The notes beneath the pieces were generated by a model. The model saw only the letters and a list, made by a program, of their open reading frames with translations. It had not been told where the DNA came from and did no database searches. Shown here piece after piece: positions 1-7,430 of a DNA stretch of 64,000 nt. The position numbers and the translations under genes were made by a program. Source of the stretch: Anaerobacillus isosaccharinicus (GTDB lineage: Bacteria > Bacillota > Bacilli > Bacillales > Anaerobacillaceae); contig NZ_CP063356.1 in assembly GCF_001866075.3 (NCBI RefSeq), forward strand, positions 1 to 64,000, read 5' to 3'. Position 1 is the first letter of the stretch. The number at the start of each line of letters is the position of its first letter.

Positions 1-41
1 TATCCATTATCCCACTATTCGACAACTCTCACAAATAAAAA

Positions 42-114
42 AGTTTGGGAATTTAATAATGCTTAATAGTGACCCTAATTGTGAACTAATAGGGGCTCTA
101 CGGTGACCCAAACT
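42..114. repeat. Inverted repeat (AGTTTGGG / CCCAAACT) downstream of glcK
   Basis: Perfect 8-bp arms at 42-49 and 107-114 enclose a smaller hairpin (CCCTA/TAGGG near 73-96). It lies beyond the glcK terminator at the window edge. No coding frame or known RNA family was recognised. It could be a structured RNA or a small foldback repeat. Confidence 0.4.
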
Positions 115-211
115 ATCCAGTATTCGATTTTTCGGGCACTAATATGGCTCTATAAAGATCGTAACTTTTCAGAAAAGAAGCTCATCCACACCCGCACATT
201 ATAAGCACGAA

Positions 212-258
212 AAAAGGCCAGACTCTTCAATAAAGAGGTGCCTGACCATTCCTTTTTC
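212..258 (-). terminator. Terminator of the yqgQ-ATPase-glcK operon
   Basis: Read on the minus strand, a stem GGTCAG/CTGGCC with an inner CTCTT/AAGAG helix is followed by a run of T. It begins about 10 bases after the glcK stop codon. Confidence 0.75.
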
Positions 259-267
259 TTCACTATT

Positions 268-1236
268 TTAATTATTAACCTTCTGCTTGATTAACCAGAC
301 AGCTCCAATAACACCGGCATCGTTTCCTAACGTCGCAACAGCAATCTTTGCACCTTGTGCTACTCTTGGCAAAGCATAGGTCTGAAAATGCTTATTAATA
401 TGATCAATTAATAAATCACCAGCTTTAGATACTCCGCCACCAATGACAATTTTTTCTGGATTTACTGCATTAGCAAGATTGGCAATTGCTAATCCCAAGT
501 GGAAGCTTATTTCGTCAACTACTTCCAAAGCCAAAGCATCTTCTTTACTAGCAGCATCAAATACGTCTTTTGCCGTAAGCTTACCATCACGACTTAAGAT
601 TATGGCAAGTTCACTATCATTTGATTCACTCGCTTTTTCTTTAGCAATTCGGGCGATGCCTGTTGCCGATGCTATCGTTTCTAAACAACCTGTTTTCCCA
701 CAATTACATGGCGCTCCACCTTTAGCCACTGATGTAAGATGACCAATTTCACCAGCCATCCCATTGACTCCATGTACGATGTTTCCATTGGCTATTAGCC
801 CACCACCAACACCTGTACCTAATGTTACTGCAAGTAAATTTTTCGCGCCGTCACCAGCTCCACGCCACATCTCACCAAGGGCCGCTAAATTAGCATCATT
901 ATCTACGACTACTGGTAATCCTGTATCAACTTCAAGACGATCCTTTAGAGGGAAGTCCTTCCAACCAATATTTACAGCCTTATAAATAAAGCCATTTTCC
1001 ATATTAATAAATCCTGGTGCACCCACACCAATTCCTGCTAACTTTTCCTTAGGCTCATTCAATTCATCTAATTTCATAAATATCGACTTACTAATATCAG
1101 TTGTAATTTGCCTACCTTCATTATGCGTATTCGTAGCAATTTCCCACTTCGTGATGATTTCACCATATGTATCGATAAAAGCCATTTTTATCGTTGTTCC
1201 ACCAATATCTACCCCTACAAACCAATGATTATCCAT
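268..1236 (-). CDS. glcK: ROK-family glucokinase
   Basis: Cytoplasmic ATP-dependent glucokinase (glucose to glucose-6-phosphate), 322 aa, normal for the ROK family. Visible are the N-terminal phosphate-binding DIGGTT (about 10-15), the ATP-site stretch LGTGVGGG, the substrate loop with GEIGH, and the ROK zinc motif CNCGKTGCLE. The start overlaps the stop of the upstream ATPase gene by one base (TAATG), so the two are probably translationally coupled. The position next to yqgQ matches the B. subtilis glcK locus. The function is secure at family level, and glucose as substrate is inferred from synteny. Confidence 0.95.
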   Translation of the reverse strand: MDNHWFVGVDIGGTTIKMAFIDTYGEIITKWEIATNTHNEGRQITTDISKSIFMKLDELNEPKEKLAGIGVGAPGFINMENGFIYKAVNIGWKDFPLKDRLEVDTGLPVVVDNDANLAALGEMWRGAGDGAKNLLAVTLGTGVGGGLIANGNIVHGVNGMAGEIGHLTSVAKGGAPCNCGKTGCLETIASATGIARIAKEKASESNDSELAIILSRDGKLTAKDVFDAASKEDALALEVVDEISFHLGLAIANLANAVNPEKIVIGGGVSKAGDLLIDHINKHFQTYALPRVAQGAKIAVATLGNDAGVIGAVWLIKQKVNN

Positions 1237-2345
1237 TAAATCAACCTCTTTGCATTAATCTTTTTTTCTGTATTTCCGTCAAAAAACAGTAAATGATCAA
1301 AAGGGAAAAATAATTGTACTTGCTCCCCTTCATTAATTTTACCATTTATTTTTATTTGGGCAACTAGAGGAAAGTGACCGATGTTTGAATAGACCTTGTA
1401 AAAACCATTCTTCTCATAAAAAATATGAATTGGAGCTTTAAAAGTCAGGCCAATGGTATCAGAAATAGGCTTGTCCACTATTTGAAAACTAGTTGCCATC
1501 ATTCCAAGGACAAGTTCTTGCCCTTCAAAGAATAGATAGTCTTGAAGTACTTGTTTTGGTAGTAAAAAAGAAAAACCTTCTGTAATAAAACGGTTCCCTT
1601 TTAAGATTCCCTTTAAAAGTGTAAAATCTTCTCCATGTAAGTACTTAGCAACAAAAGCATGTTGAGGGTGTTCTATTAGAACCTGTGGTTCACCTATTTG
1701 CAAAAGGCCGTTTTCTTTAAAGACTGCAATCCGGTCACAAAAGGGGAGCCACTCTAGAATATAGCTACTAAAAATAACAACGGGACAACCTTTCCAATTA
1801 CGGAGATTGTCCTTAAATGTTTCTAAAATGAGTTTTCTTTTACTGTTGGACAACTGATAAAAAGGTTCATCAATAACAATTAAACTTGGATTCATTAATA
1901 TCGCTTTTAAAAAGGATACAGACACTTTTTCCTGAAGCGACAGGTCTTTCATTTTTTTTGTAAGTTCCACTATATTCATAAATTGCTTGTGTACGTTATT
2001 AATTTCTTTTCTTATTTCTATTTCGGTTTTCCCTTTAATTTTCAGTGGTAGCGCTAGATAATCAAAAATTGTCTCTGAACCTTTTTCTTCAATAAAACGG
2101 TTATGGATAAACGCTATTTTTTCAGCATAGCCCTCATAATTTTTTATATTCTTTTTGTTTAAACAAATCAAACCATCCCAATCATTATCAAAGCCTAAAA
2201 TAACTTTTTGTAGGACTTCTTTTCCTTCTCCTACTGGGCCAGAAATTAATAGCCATTCATCCTCCAAAATAGAGAGGGAAACATTTTTTAGTTCAAAGTT
2301 AGTCTCTGTTTTTTTCCATACGTGTTCCATTGAAAATATACTCAT
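1236..2345 (-). CDS. Degenerate MalK-like ABC-type ATPase domain protein
   Basis: 369 aa with an ABC nucleotide-binding fold (about 1-225) and a C-terminal TOBE/OB-like region similar to sugar-importer ATPases. Several catalytic elements are altered. The P-loop reads GPVGEGKE (36-43), with Glu where Ser/Thr should bind magnesium. The signature region reads LSLQEKVS instead of LSGGQ. The H-loop lies in IFSSYIL with no histidine. Walker B with its catalytic Glu (SLIVIDEP, 153-160) is intact. No permease or binding protein is adjacent. It sits between yqgQ and glcK and ends one base into the glcK start. A regulatory or scaffold role is possible but unproven; the start follows GGGTGAATTAA. Confidence 0.75.
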   Translation of the reverse strand: MSIFSMEHVWKKTETNFELKNVSLSILEDEWLLISGPVGEGKEVLQKVILGFDNDWDGLICLNKKNIKNYEGYAEKIAFIHNRFIEEKGSETIFDYLALPLKIKGKTEIEIRKEINNVHKQFMNIVELTKKMKDLSLQEKVSVSFLKAILMNPSLIVIDEPFYQLSNSKRKLILETFKDNLRNWKGCPVVIFSSYILEWLPFCDRIAVFKENGLLQIGEPQVLIEHPQHAFVAKYLHGEDFTLLKGILKGNRFITEGFSFLLPKQVLQDYLFFEGQELVLGMMATSFQIVDKPISDTIGLTFKAPIHIFYEKNGFYKVYSNIGHFPLVAQIKINGKINEGEQVQLFFPFDHLLFFDGNTEKKINAKRLI

Positions 2346-2389
2346 TTAATTCACCCAATGTTATTGTGCCTCCGAATTAAAAAGATCAG

Positions 2390-2593
2390 TCAGTTTTTCG
2401 CTTGATTATATTCACTTAATTCGCGCTTTAAGATTAATAAACCTTGCTGTAGCATTTGAATATCTATCATATTCCACTCGTATAATTGCCTCAATTCCAT
2501 TTCAAAAAGTTCAATATCACCGGCCCGGTCACCGGTATAAATAAAGGCACCATGTTTTTGTAAAAATTGTCTTAGTTCATACATTGTGTTCAT
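2390..2593 (-). CDS. yqgQ: YqgQ family protein (DUF910)
   Basis: Small 67-aa cytoplasmic protein, the usual family length, predicted helical, with no catalytic motif. It is encoded just upstream of the ATPase-like gene and glcK, matching the conserved yqgQ-glcK pairing in bacilli. The start is supported by AGGGTG about 8 bases upstream. The biochemical role of the family is unknown to me. Confidence 0.85.
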   Translation of the reverse strand: MNTMYELRQFLQKHGAFIYTGDRAGDIELFEMELRQLYEWNMIDIQMLQQGLLILKRELSEYNQAKN

Positions 2594-2628
2594 TTATATT
2601 CACCCTATCTCAGTCTTCTTACTTCCTA

Positions 2629-3138
2629 TTATATCAGTTTAAAAAGCCCGATGAAAAGAAGCGGAACGAGGGGAATTAATGCTAAGATTTGTGGCGTACG
2701 ATGCCGATGAAGAATTTGGTACATAAACATAAATCCAAGAAATAAACTTCCAACAAAAATTGCTGTAGCAAATAGTGAAAACCAAAGTGATATTTCTAAT
2801 ACAGCAACTTCCATCCCAAGTAAAAGAAAAAATGCAATAAAAACACTTAGTGATACTGGCTCTTGCTTCACATACCCGAAGGATGGATCGTACTTCAAAA
2901 CTAAAAAACCTATAAGAGCTAAACAAAATAAACCAAAGACAATACTCATAACACCGTGACTAACAAACGCCAAGAGCTTACTTCCAATAAACATCCCAAT
3001 ATAGAAAAATAAAAAAAATGCTAACCCCACTACAATAAATAACGTTTGATGAGGATCTATTCTCCTTGAAACGAGTAATCCTCCAGTTGACAAACCTACT
3101 AAAAAAACGGTTAAAATAGATGATATGATGATTATCAC
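2629..3138 (-). CDS. Multi-pass membrane protein of unknown function
   Basis: 169 aa starting at GTG, supported by GAGGTGAGG five bases upstream. The chain is almost wholly hydrophobic with about five membrane segments and short polar loops, and an HRHR cluster before the last segment. It lies upstream of yqgQ on the same strand with a 35-base gap and may be co-transcribed. I do not recognise the family. It occupies part of the place that gluP holds next to yqgQ in B. subtilis. Confidence 0.65.
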   Translation of the reverse strand: MIIIISSILTVFLVGLSTGGLLVSRRIDPHQTLFIVVGLAFFLFFYIGMFIGSKLLAFVSHGVMSIVFGLFCLALIGFLVLKYDPSFGYVKQEPVSLSVFIAFFLLLGMEVAVLEISLWFSLFATAIFVGSLFLGFMFMYQILHRHRTPQILALIPLVPLLFIGLFKLI

Positions 3139-3244
3139 AAGTACCTCACCTCAATTTAAATACTTGTATTAGTTTATGTACGGATGTTTATATTAAGGAC
3201 AAGAAATTGAAATTGTTTTAGGGAAAATGAAAGGAGGAACAAAT

Positions 3245-3649
3245 ATGCAACAGAAAAGTAAATTAGAGCAAGTCTTACTTCAAGGAATACGTGGCATGGC
3301 TGAGACACTTCCAGAAGAACGGGCTTTATTTTTATCAACAATTAGCGAGCGAATATACTTAGCATTAACAAACAAGCAAGTGATACATAAAGGAATGTAC
3401 CCCGAAGCCATTGATGTTATGAGCTCAAAAAAAGATTTACACTTATTTTTAAATGGAGAGTTATCATATAATATTTATTCAAACTATATTAAGGAAGCAT
3501 CGAAGCACAACATACCTTTTACAATTGTTAATGATGGTCACGATACTCCGATTGGACTTGTGCTAGCGAGCAGTACAGCGATTAATTCAGGAAAAGAATA
3601 TACTTTTTTCATTGAAGACGAAACGTTTAAACGAGATATGGGTGAATAA
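3245..3649 (+). CDS. YueI family protein (DUF1694)
   Basis: 134 aa. The upstream ATG at 3227 overlaps the ribosome site; AAAGGAGG at 3230-3237 is correctly spaced for the ATG at 3245. It resembles B. subtilis YueI across its length: an N-terminal LEQVLLQGIRG-type segment, then PEERALFL, LFLNGELSY and a PIGLVLAS segment near the end. It is a soluble protein of unknown biochemistry. It forms a convergent pair with the germination gene and shares the terminator at 3649-3680. Confidence 0.8.
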   Translation: MQQKSKLEQVLLQGIRGMAETLPEERALFLSTISERIYLALTNKQVIHKGMYPEAIDVMSSKKDLHLFLNGELSYNIYSNYIKEASKHNIPFTIVNDGHDTPIGLVLASSTAINSGKEYTFFIEDETFKRDMGE

Positions 3650-3680
3650 AAACGGGTGGCACTAGGCCACCCGTTTTTAT
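3649..3680. terminator. Bidirectional terminator between yueI-like and spoVAF-like genes
   Basis: Stem ACGGGTGGC/GCCACCCGT with flanking A and T runs on both sides. It can serve both convergent genes. Confidence 0.9.
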
Positions 3681-3696
3681 TGGAAGAATGTACACC

Positions 3697-5160
3697 CTAT
3701 CGATCTTCATCTAAAGGATGAATTGCTTCTGGCCTTTGTCTTTTTAATGGTATTGGTGATCTAAAAATAACATCACGAAAACTAAGTGCAGAAAAAGGCA
3801 TAAATGGCCATAAATAAGGGGTTTGATAAACCCTCATTGTTGTGAGCAATAAAAATAGCAATGTAATTGAAATCACGTACCCAAATACGTTAAAAAATCC
3901 AGTTGCTAGTAAGAGAACAACTCGAATTAAACGATTAGCTAAGCTCATTTCATAACTTGGAGTAGCAAAGGAACCTACAGCTGCTACAGCCAAGTACAAT
4001 ACGACTTCAGATGAAAATAACCCTACATCAATTGCAACTTGTCCAATTAAAATTGCAGCCACAAGACCTAAAGCTGTCGCTAAAGCAGACGGCGTATGTA
4101 TGGCGGCCATTCTGAGCATTTCAATTCCAACTTCAGCAATGAGAAACTGAGCTAACAAAGGTACACTACCTGTTTCGTTTGGTCCAATGTATTCTAACCC
4201 AACTGGAAGGAGCGCTTGGTTTGTAGCGAATAATAGCCACAAAGGTAATAGAAAAATTGAAGCCCAGACTGCTGAAAATCTTACTAACCTCAAAGCAATA
4301 CCGATAATCGGCTTTTGTCGATATTCTTCCGCATGTTGTAGGTGATGCCAAAACGTTGTTGGTGTAATAATTACACTAGGTGAGCCATCAACCATAATTA
4401 GTACATGTCCTTCAAATAGGTGGGATGCCGCAACATCAGGTCTTTCAGTATACCTAACGAGTGGATAGGGATTGTAATGCTGTCCAAATAAATATTCCTC
4501 GATTGTTTTGTCACCCATTGGCAATCCATCAGTATCGATTTTTTCAAGTGCTTTTTTAATATGTTTAACTAGTAATGGGTCAGCAATATCTTCAATGTAG
4601 GAAACGCATAGATCCGTTTTAGAACGTCGTCCTACCGTCAAGTATTCATTGCGGAGCGTTCGATCTCTTACCCTTCTTCTTGTTAAAGCAGTGTTAAAAA
4701 TTATTGTTTCTACAAAACCATCTTTTGCACCTCTAATTACTTGCTCAGTATTAGGTTCTTCAAGACCTCGAACTGGATATGTCCTAGTATCAATTAAAAT
4801 TACTTCATCAAGCCCCTCAACAACTAAAGCAGCAGGACCTGCAAGAACTTGATCTACAACTTTATCTAAATCTTTTTCTGTATCTATTTCCACATAAGGA
4901 ATTTTAGATTTAATAATTGTTTGTAGGGCATCTTCTTTTAGTTCTTCTTCTTTTATAACCATAAACTCTCTTTGTATTTGGGTTAAAGCCTCATCTTTGG
5001 CAAACCCATCAACAATAAATAGGGCCATTTTTTTACTAGCATATCTAAGATCGACTCTTATTATATCGAAACTTTTATCGACACCAAGTTCTTTGCTTAA
5101 ATATTTAATATTATCCTCAAAGTTTTCAGATGCAAGGTGCTGAATTTCTTCATATGACAT
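3697..5160 (-). CDS. spoVAF: GerA-family spore germination protein, SpoVAF-like
   Basis: Inner-membrane GerA-type protein expected in the forespore. The N-terminal soluble domain (about 1-270) is followed by several membrane segments (about 290-460) and a basic, proline-rich tail. The opening region with ELGVDKSFD and VDGFAKDEA resembles SpoVAF (5AF) more than nutrient-receptor A subunits. I chose the ATG at 5160 because GTGGAGG lies eight bases upstream, whereas the longer start at 5211 has no ribosome site; this gives 487 aa. It is a lone gene here, with no B or C receptor subunits and no other spoVA genes. The family is secure, the SpoVAF subgroup likely. Confidence 0.8.
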   Translation of the reverse strand: MSYEEIQHLASENFEDNIKYLSKELGVDKSFDIIRVDLRYASKKMALFIVDGFAKDEALTQIQREFMVIKEEELKEDALQTIIKSKIPYVEIDTEKDLDKVVDQVLAGPAALVVEGLDEVILIDTRTYPVRGLEEPNTEQVIRGAKDGFVETIIFNTALTRRRVRDRTLRNEYLTVGRRSKTDLCVSYIEDIADPLLVKHIKKALEKIDTDGLPMGDKTIEEYLFGQHYNPYPLVRYTERPDVAASHLFEGHVLIMVDGSPSVIITPTTFWHHLQHAEEYRQKPIIGIALRLVRFSAVWASIFLLPLWLLFATNQALLPVGLEYIGPNETGSVPLLAQFLIAEVGIEMLRMAAIHTPSALATALGLVAAILIGQVAIDVGLFSSEVVLYLAVAAVGSFATPSYEMSLANRLIRVVLLLATGFFNVFGYVISITLLFLLLTTMRVYQTPYLWPFMPFSALSFRDVIFRSPIPLKRQRPEAIHPLDEDR

Positions 5161-5244
5161 TTTTACCGCCTCCACTTTAATTACATTTTTAGCAAAAGTG
5201 GAAAAATCCATGCAAACATCTTACACAACTATTTAGATTACAAA

Positions 5245-5275
5245 AAAAACTTGTGAAAAATTCGCAAGTTTTTTT
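5245..5275 (-). terminator. Terminator after the M42 peptidase gene
   Basis: Stem AAAACTTGTGAA/TTCGCAAGTTTT with one G-U pair and a three-base loop, flanked by A and T runs. It lies beyond the heptamer array that follows the peptidase stop codon. Confidence 0.8.
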
Positions 5276-5342
5276 CATAATTCATAATTCATAATTCATA
5301 ATTCATAATTCATAATTCATAATTCATAATTCATAATTCACA
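5276..5342. repeat. Tandem heptamer array (CATAATT)9
   Basis: Nine uninterrupted copies of the 7-bp unit CATAATT from 5276 to 5338, then a degenerate end that stops two bases before the peptidase stop codon. Shorter arrays of the same unit occur near 26035-26060 and 35175-35210. Confidence 0.95.
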
Positions 5343-5343
5343 A

Positions 5344-6393
5344 CTATACCATCTCTGAAAGTAAGTAATGATAAATTAATTTGCTAGTATTTTCCAACGA
5401 AGATTCGTGGGTTCTTTCATTTGCATGGGACTCTGAAATTCCTGGTCCAATTAAGCCATGAACGATATCACTCCCTGAACGGATTGCTGCGGAGGCATCT
5501 GAACCGTAATATGGATAGATATCAACTTCATAATTAAGTTTATGCTTTTTAGCTAGTTCGACAAGTTTATTCTTTAAGCGCAAGTTATATGGACCACTAG
5601 AATCTTTCGCGCATATAGAAACACAGTACTCAGTCGTCGTTTGACCGACACCGATTGCTCCCATATCTACAGCTAAATACTCCACTGTTTCTGGTGTAAT
5701 ATTGGAGTTACCACCGTAGCCAATTTCTTCATTATTTGAGATAAGAAAATGAGTAGTATACGGTAATTTCAGATTATTTTCTTTTATTTCTTTTAGTAAA
5801 TTAAGTAATATAGCTACGCTTGCTTTGTCATCTAAATGACGAGATTTGATAAATCCATTAGCGGTCCTTTCAAATCTAGGTTCAAAAGAAACAAAATCGC
5901 CAACTGAAATTCCAAGAGCTTTTACGTCTTCATCATTTTCTACCTTTTCATCAATTCGAACCTCAATATTCTTCTCGTCCCGCTCAGCAGTCCCGGCATC
6001 CTTATAGACGTGAACTGATGCTTGTTGCATTAAGATTGTGCCAGAAAAGACAGTTCCCTCACTTGTTTCAATTTGACAGTACTCGCCCTCTACTGAGTTC
6101 CAGCGAAAACCTCCAATCATTGATAATTTCAACCGACCATTTTTCTTGATTTCTTTAACCATTGCTCCTAATGTATCAACATGTGCAGTTACCATTCGAT
6201 GTCTTGTATTGTCAGTCCCATTGACAGAAATGACTAATCCACCTTTTCTATTACGAAATGATTGAAGCTGCAATTCATTACAATAATTTTCAACGAAATT
6301 AATTACCTTTTCAGTGTTTCCTGAAGGACTTGGAATTTTGACTAAGTTCTCTATTAAACTAATTACTTCATTTGTATTCACATTAAAAGACAT
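5344..6393 (-). CDS. M42 family metallopeptidase (glutamyl aminopeptidase-like)
   Basis: 349-aa di-zinc aminopeptidase of the PepA/YsdC/YtoP type. The metal ligands are visible in order: His in TAHVDTLG, the bridging Asp in RHLDDK, the catalytic Glu pair in NNEEIGYG, Asp in VDMGAIG, and His in SHANERTHE. The ATG at 6393 is preferred over the GTG at 6402 because AAGGAG is eight bases upstream of it. Cytoplasmic peptide turnover is the expected role; substrate is unknown. Monocistronic, divergent from the secreted protein at 6477. Confidence 0.9.
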   Translation of the reverse strand: MSFNVNTNEVISLIENLVKIPSPSGNTEKVINFVENYCNELQLQSFRNRKGGLVISVNGTDNTRHRMVTAHVDTLGAMVKEIKKNGRLKLSMIGGFRWNSVEGEYCQIETSEGTVFSGTILMQQASVHVYKDAGTAERDEKNIEVRIDEKVENDEDVKALGISVGDFVSFEPRFERTANGFIKSRHLDDKASVAILLNLLKEIKENNLKLPYTTHFLISNNEEIGYGGNSNITPETVEYLAVDMGAIGVGQTTTEYCVSICAKDSSGPYNLRLKNKLVELAKKHKLNYEVDIYPYYGSDASAAIRSGSDIVHGLIGPGISESHANERTHESSLENTSKLIYHYLLSEMV

Positions 6394-6476
6394 TTCATAC
6401 ACTCCTTAAGTTTTGTAATCATATTTAGCTTCCATACATCATAAAGTTAGATAGGCTGTCCGAGGAGGGATTATCA

Positions 6477-7355
6477 TTGAAAAAATTACTAGTTGGGACC
6501 GTAATTATAGCATTTTTGACTGGAAGTCTACTTTATTATTTCACAACTTTGAAAGAAACAGTTCAAGAAACAATTGCGAATTACCCTATAGATGAGAAGA
6601 AGAAATTTAAGCAAGTTAAAACAACACTCCAATTGATTGATCAACATGATGAAGATGAATATACGATGGAATGGAAAACAAGCTCTGAAATTAACGAAAA
6701 GATGTACATCGCCCACGATATCTCTTTATTGTTTGAAGATGGGCGGTTAAAAGAAACACTATCACAGACTAAAGAAAACAGTCAAAAATTGACCCAAACA
6801 GCAAAAATATCTGGTGAAGATAGTGGACACTTTGAGACAATTACTTTTCATTACGGGCAATTCCATTACCCCAATGATGTAACAAAAAGCGTACAATCAA
6901 TGAGTTATGATCAAATGTATATACTAGACTCCCCGTTAAGTCCGATAGAATTCTTTAAAAGTCCACAAACTCCTTCTGAAAAAGAAGGAAAAAGAGTTTT
7001 AGATACGATCATTAATCAAAACTTGCAATATACTTGGGAGGAACTTATTGACTACTTTCAAGTTAAAGCAGAGAACTACCACTCGGTACCATTAACAAAC
7101 CTATATGAATATAATAATACATCACTACCAAATTTAACAATTGAGGACACAAAAGAAATGATAGCTCTTACATGGAGTTCTATCTATAAATATTATTTTC
7201 TAGGAATAGAAAAGCATGACGGAACGATTTTAAGTCCCGTAGGCAGTAGCATTCCCCTCATTCTCTATCACAACACGTATTCACATATTATTATTGTTTT
7301 CACTAATAAGGATGGGGAAAAATATAGTGTCATTAAAAATACTGGTAGATTTTAA
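6477..7355 (+). CDS. Membrane-anchored extracellular protein of unknown function
   Basis: 292 aa starting at TTG with a strong GAGGAGGG site eight bases upstream. One N-terminal hydrophobic segment (about 4-27) without a lipobox suggests an anchored or secreted protein with a mostly soluble extracellular domain. No cysteine pairs, catalytic motif or repeat was recognised. It stands alone between the divergent M42 peptidase and convergent gluP. Family unknown to me. Confidence 0.65.
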   Translation: MKKLLVGTVIIAFLTGSLLYYFTTLKETVQETIANYPIDEKKKFKQVKTTLQLIDQHDEDEYTMEWKTSSEINEKMYIAHDISLLFEDGRLKETLSQTKENSQKLTQTAKISGEDSGHFETITFHYGQFHYPNDVTKSVQSMSYDQMYILDSPLSPIEFFKSPQTPSEKEGKRVLDTIINQNLQYTWEELIDYFQVKAENYHSVPLTNLYEYNNTSLPNLTIEDTKEMIALTWSSIYKYYFLGIEKHDGTILSPVGSSIPLILYHNTYSHIIIVFTNKDGEKYSVIKNTGRF

Positions 7356-7359
7356 TAAA

Positions 7360-7430
7360 AATGTAGAATGTAAAATTGTGAAAGTAGAGTCTCCGAGGCT
7401 TCTCGTTCACGAATTTCTACATTCTACATT
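7360..7430. repeat. Heptamer-repeat foldback element E2
   Basis: Left arm AATGTAGAATGTAAAATT (7360-7377) and right arm AATTTCTACATTCTACATT (7412-7430) are near-perfect inverted repeats. Each is built from the 7-bp unit TAGAATG. They flank a GC-richer core with GTGAAAGTAGAG and GAGGCTTCTC. The right end runs into the gluP stop codon. Confidence 0.8.

Noticed and set aside
5161-5260. Forespore sigma-G promoter for the SpoVAF-like gene
   Set aside because: A TGCATG -35-like hexamer is present, but no acceptable -10 follows at the right distance.
5276-5342. Short direct repeats that might suggest a CRISPR array
   Set aside because: Units are 7 bp with no spacers and no cas genes; it is a simple tandem array.
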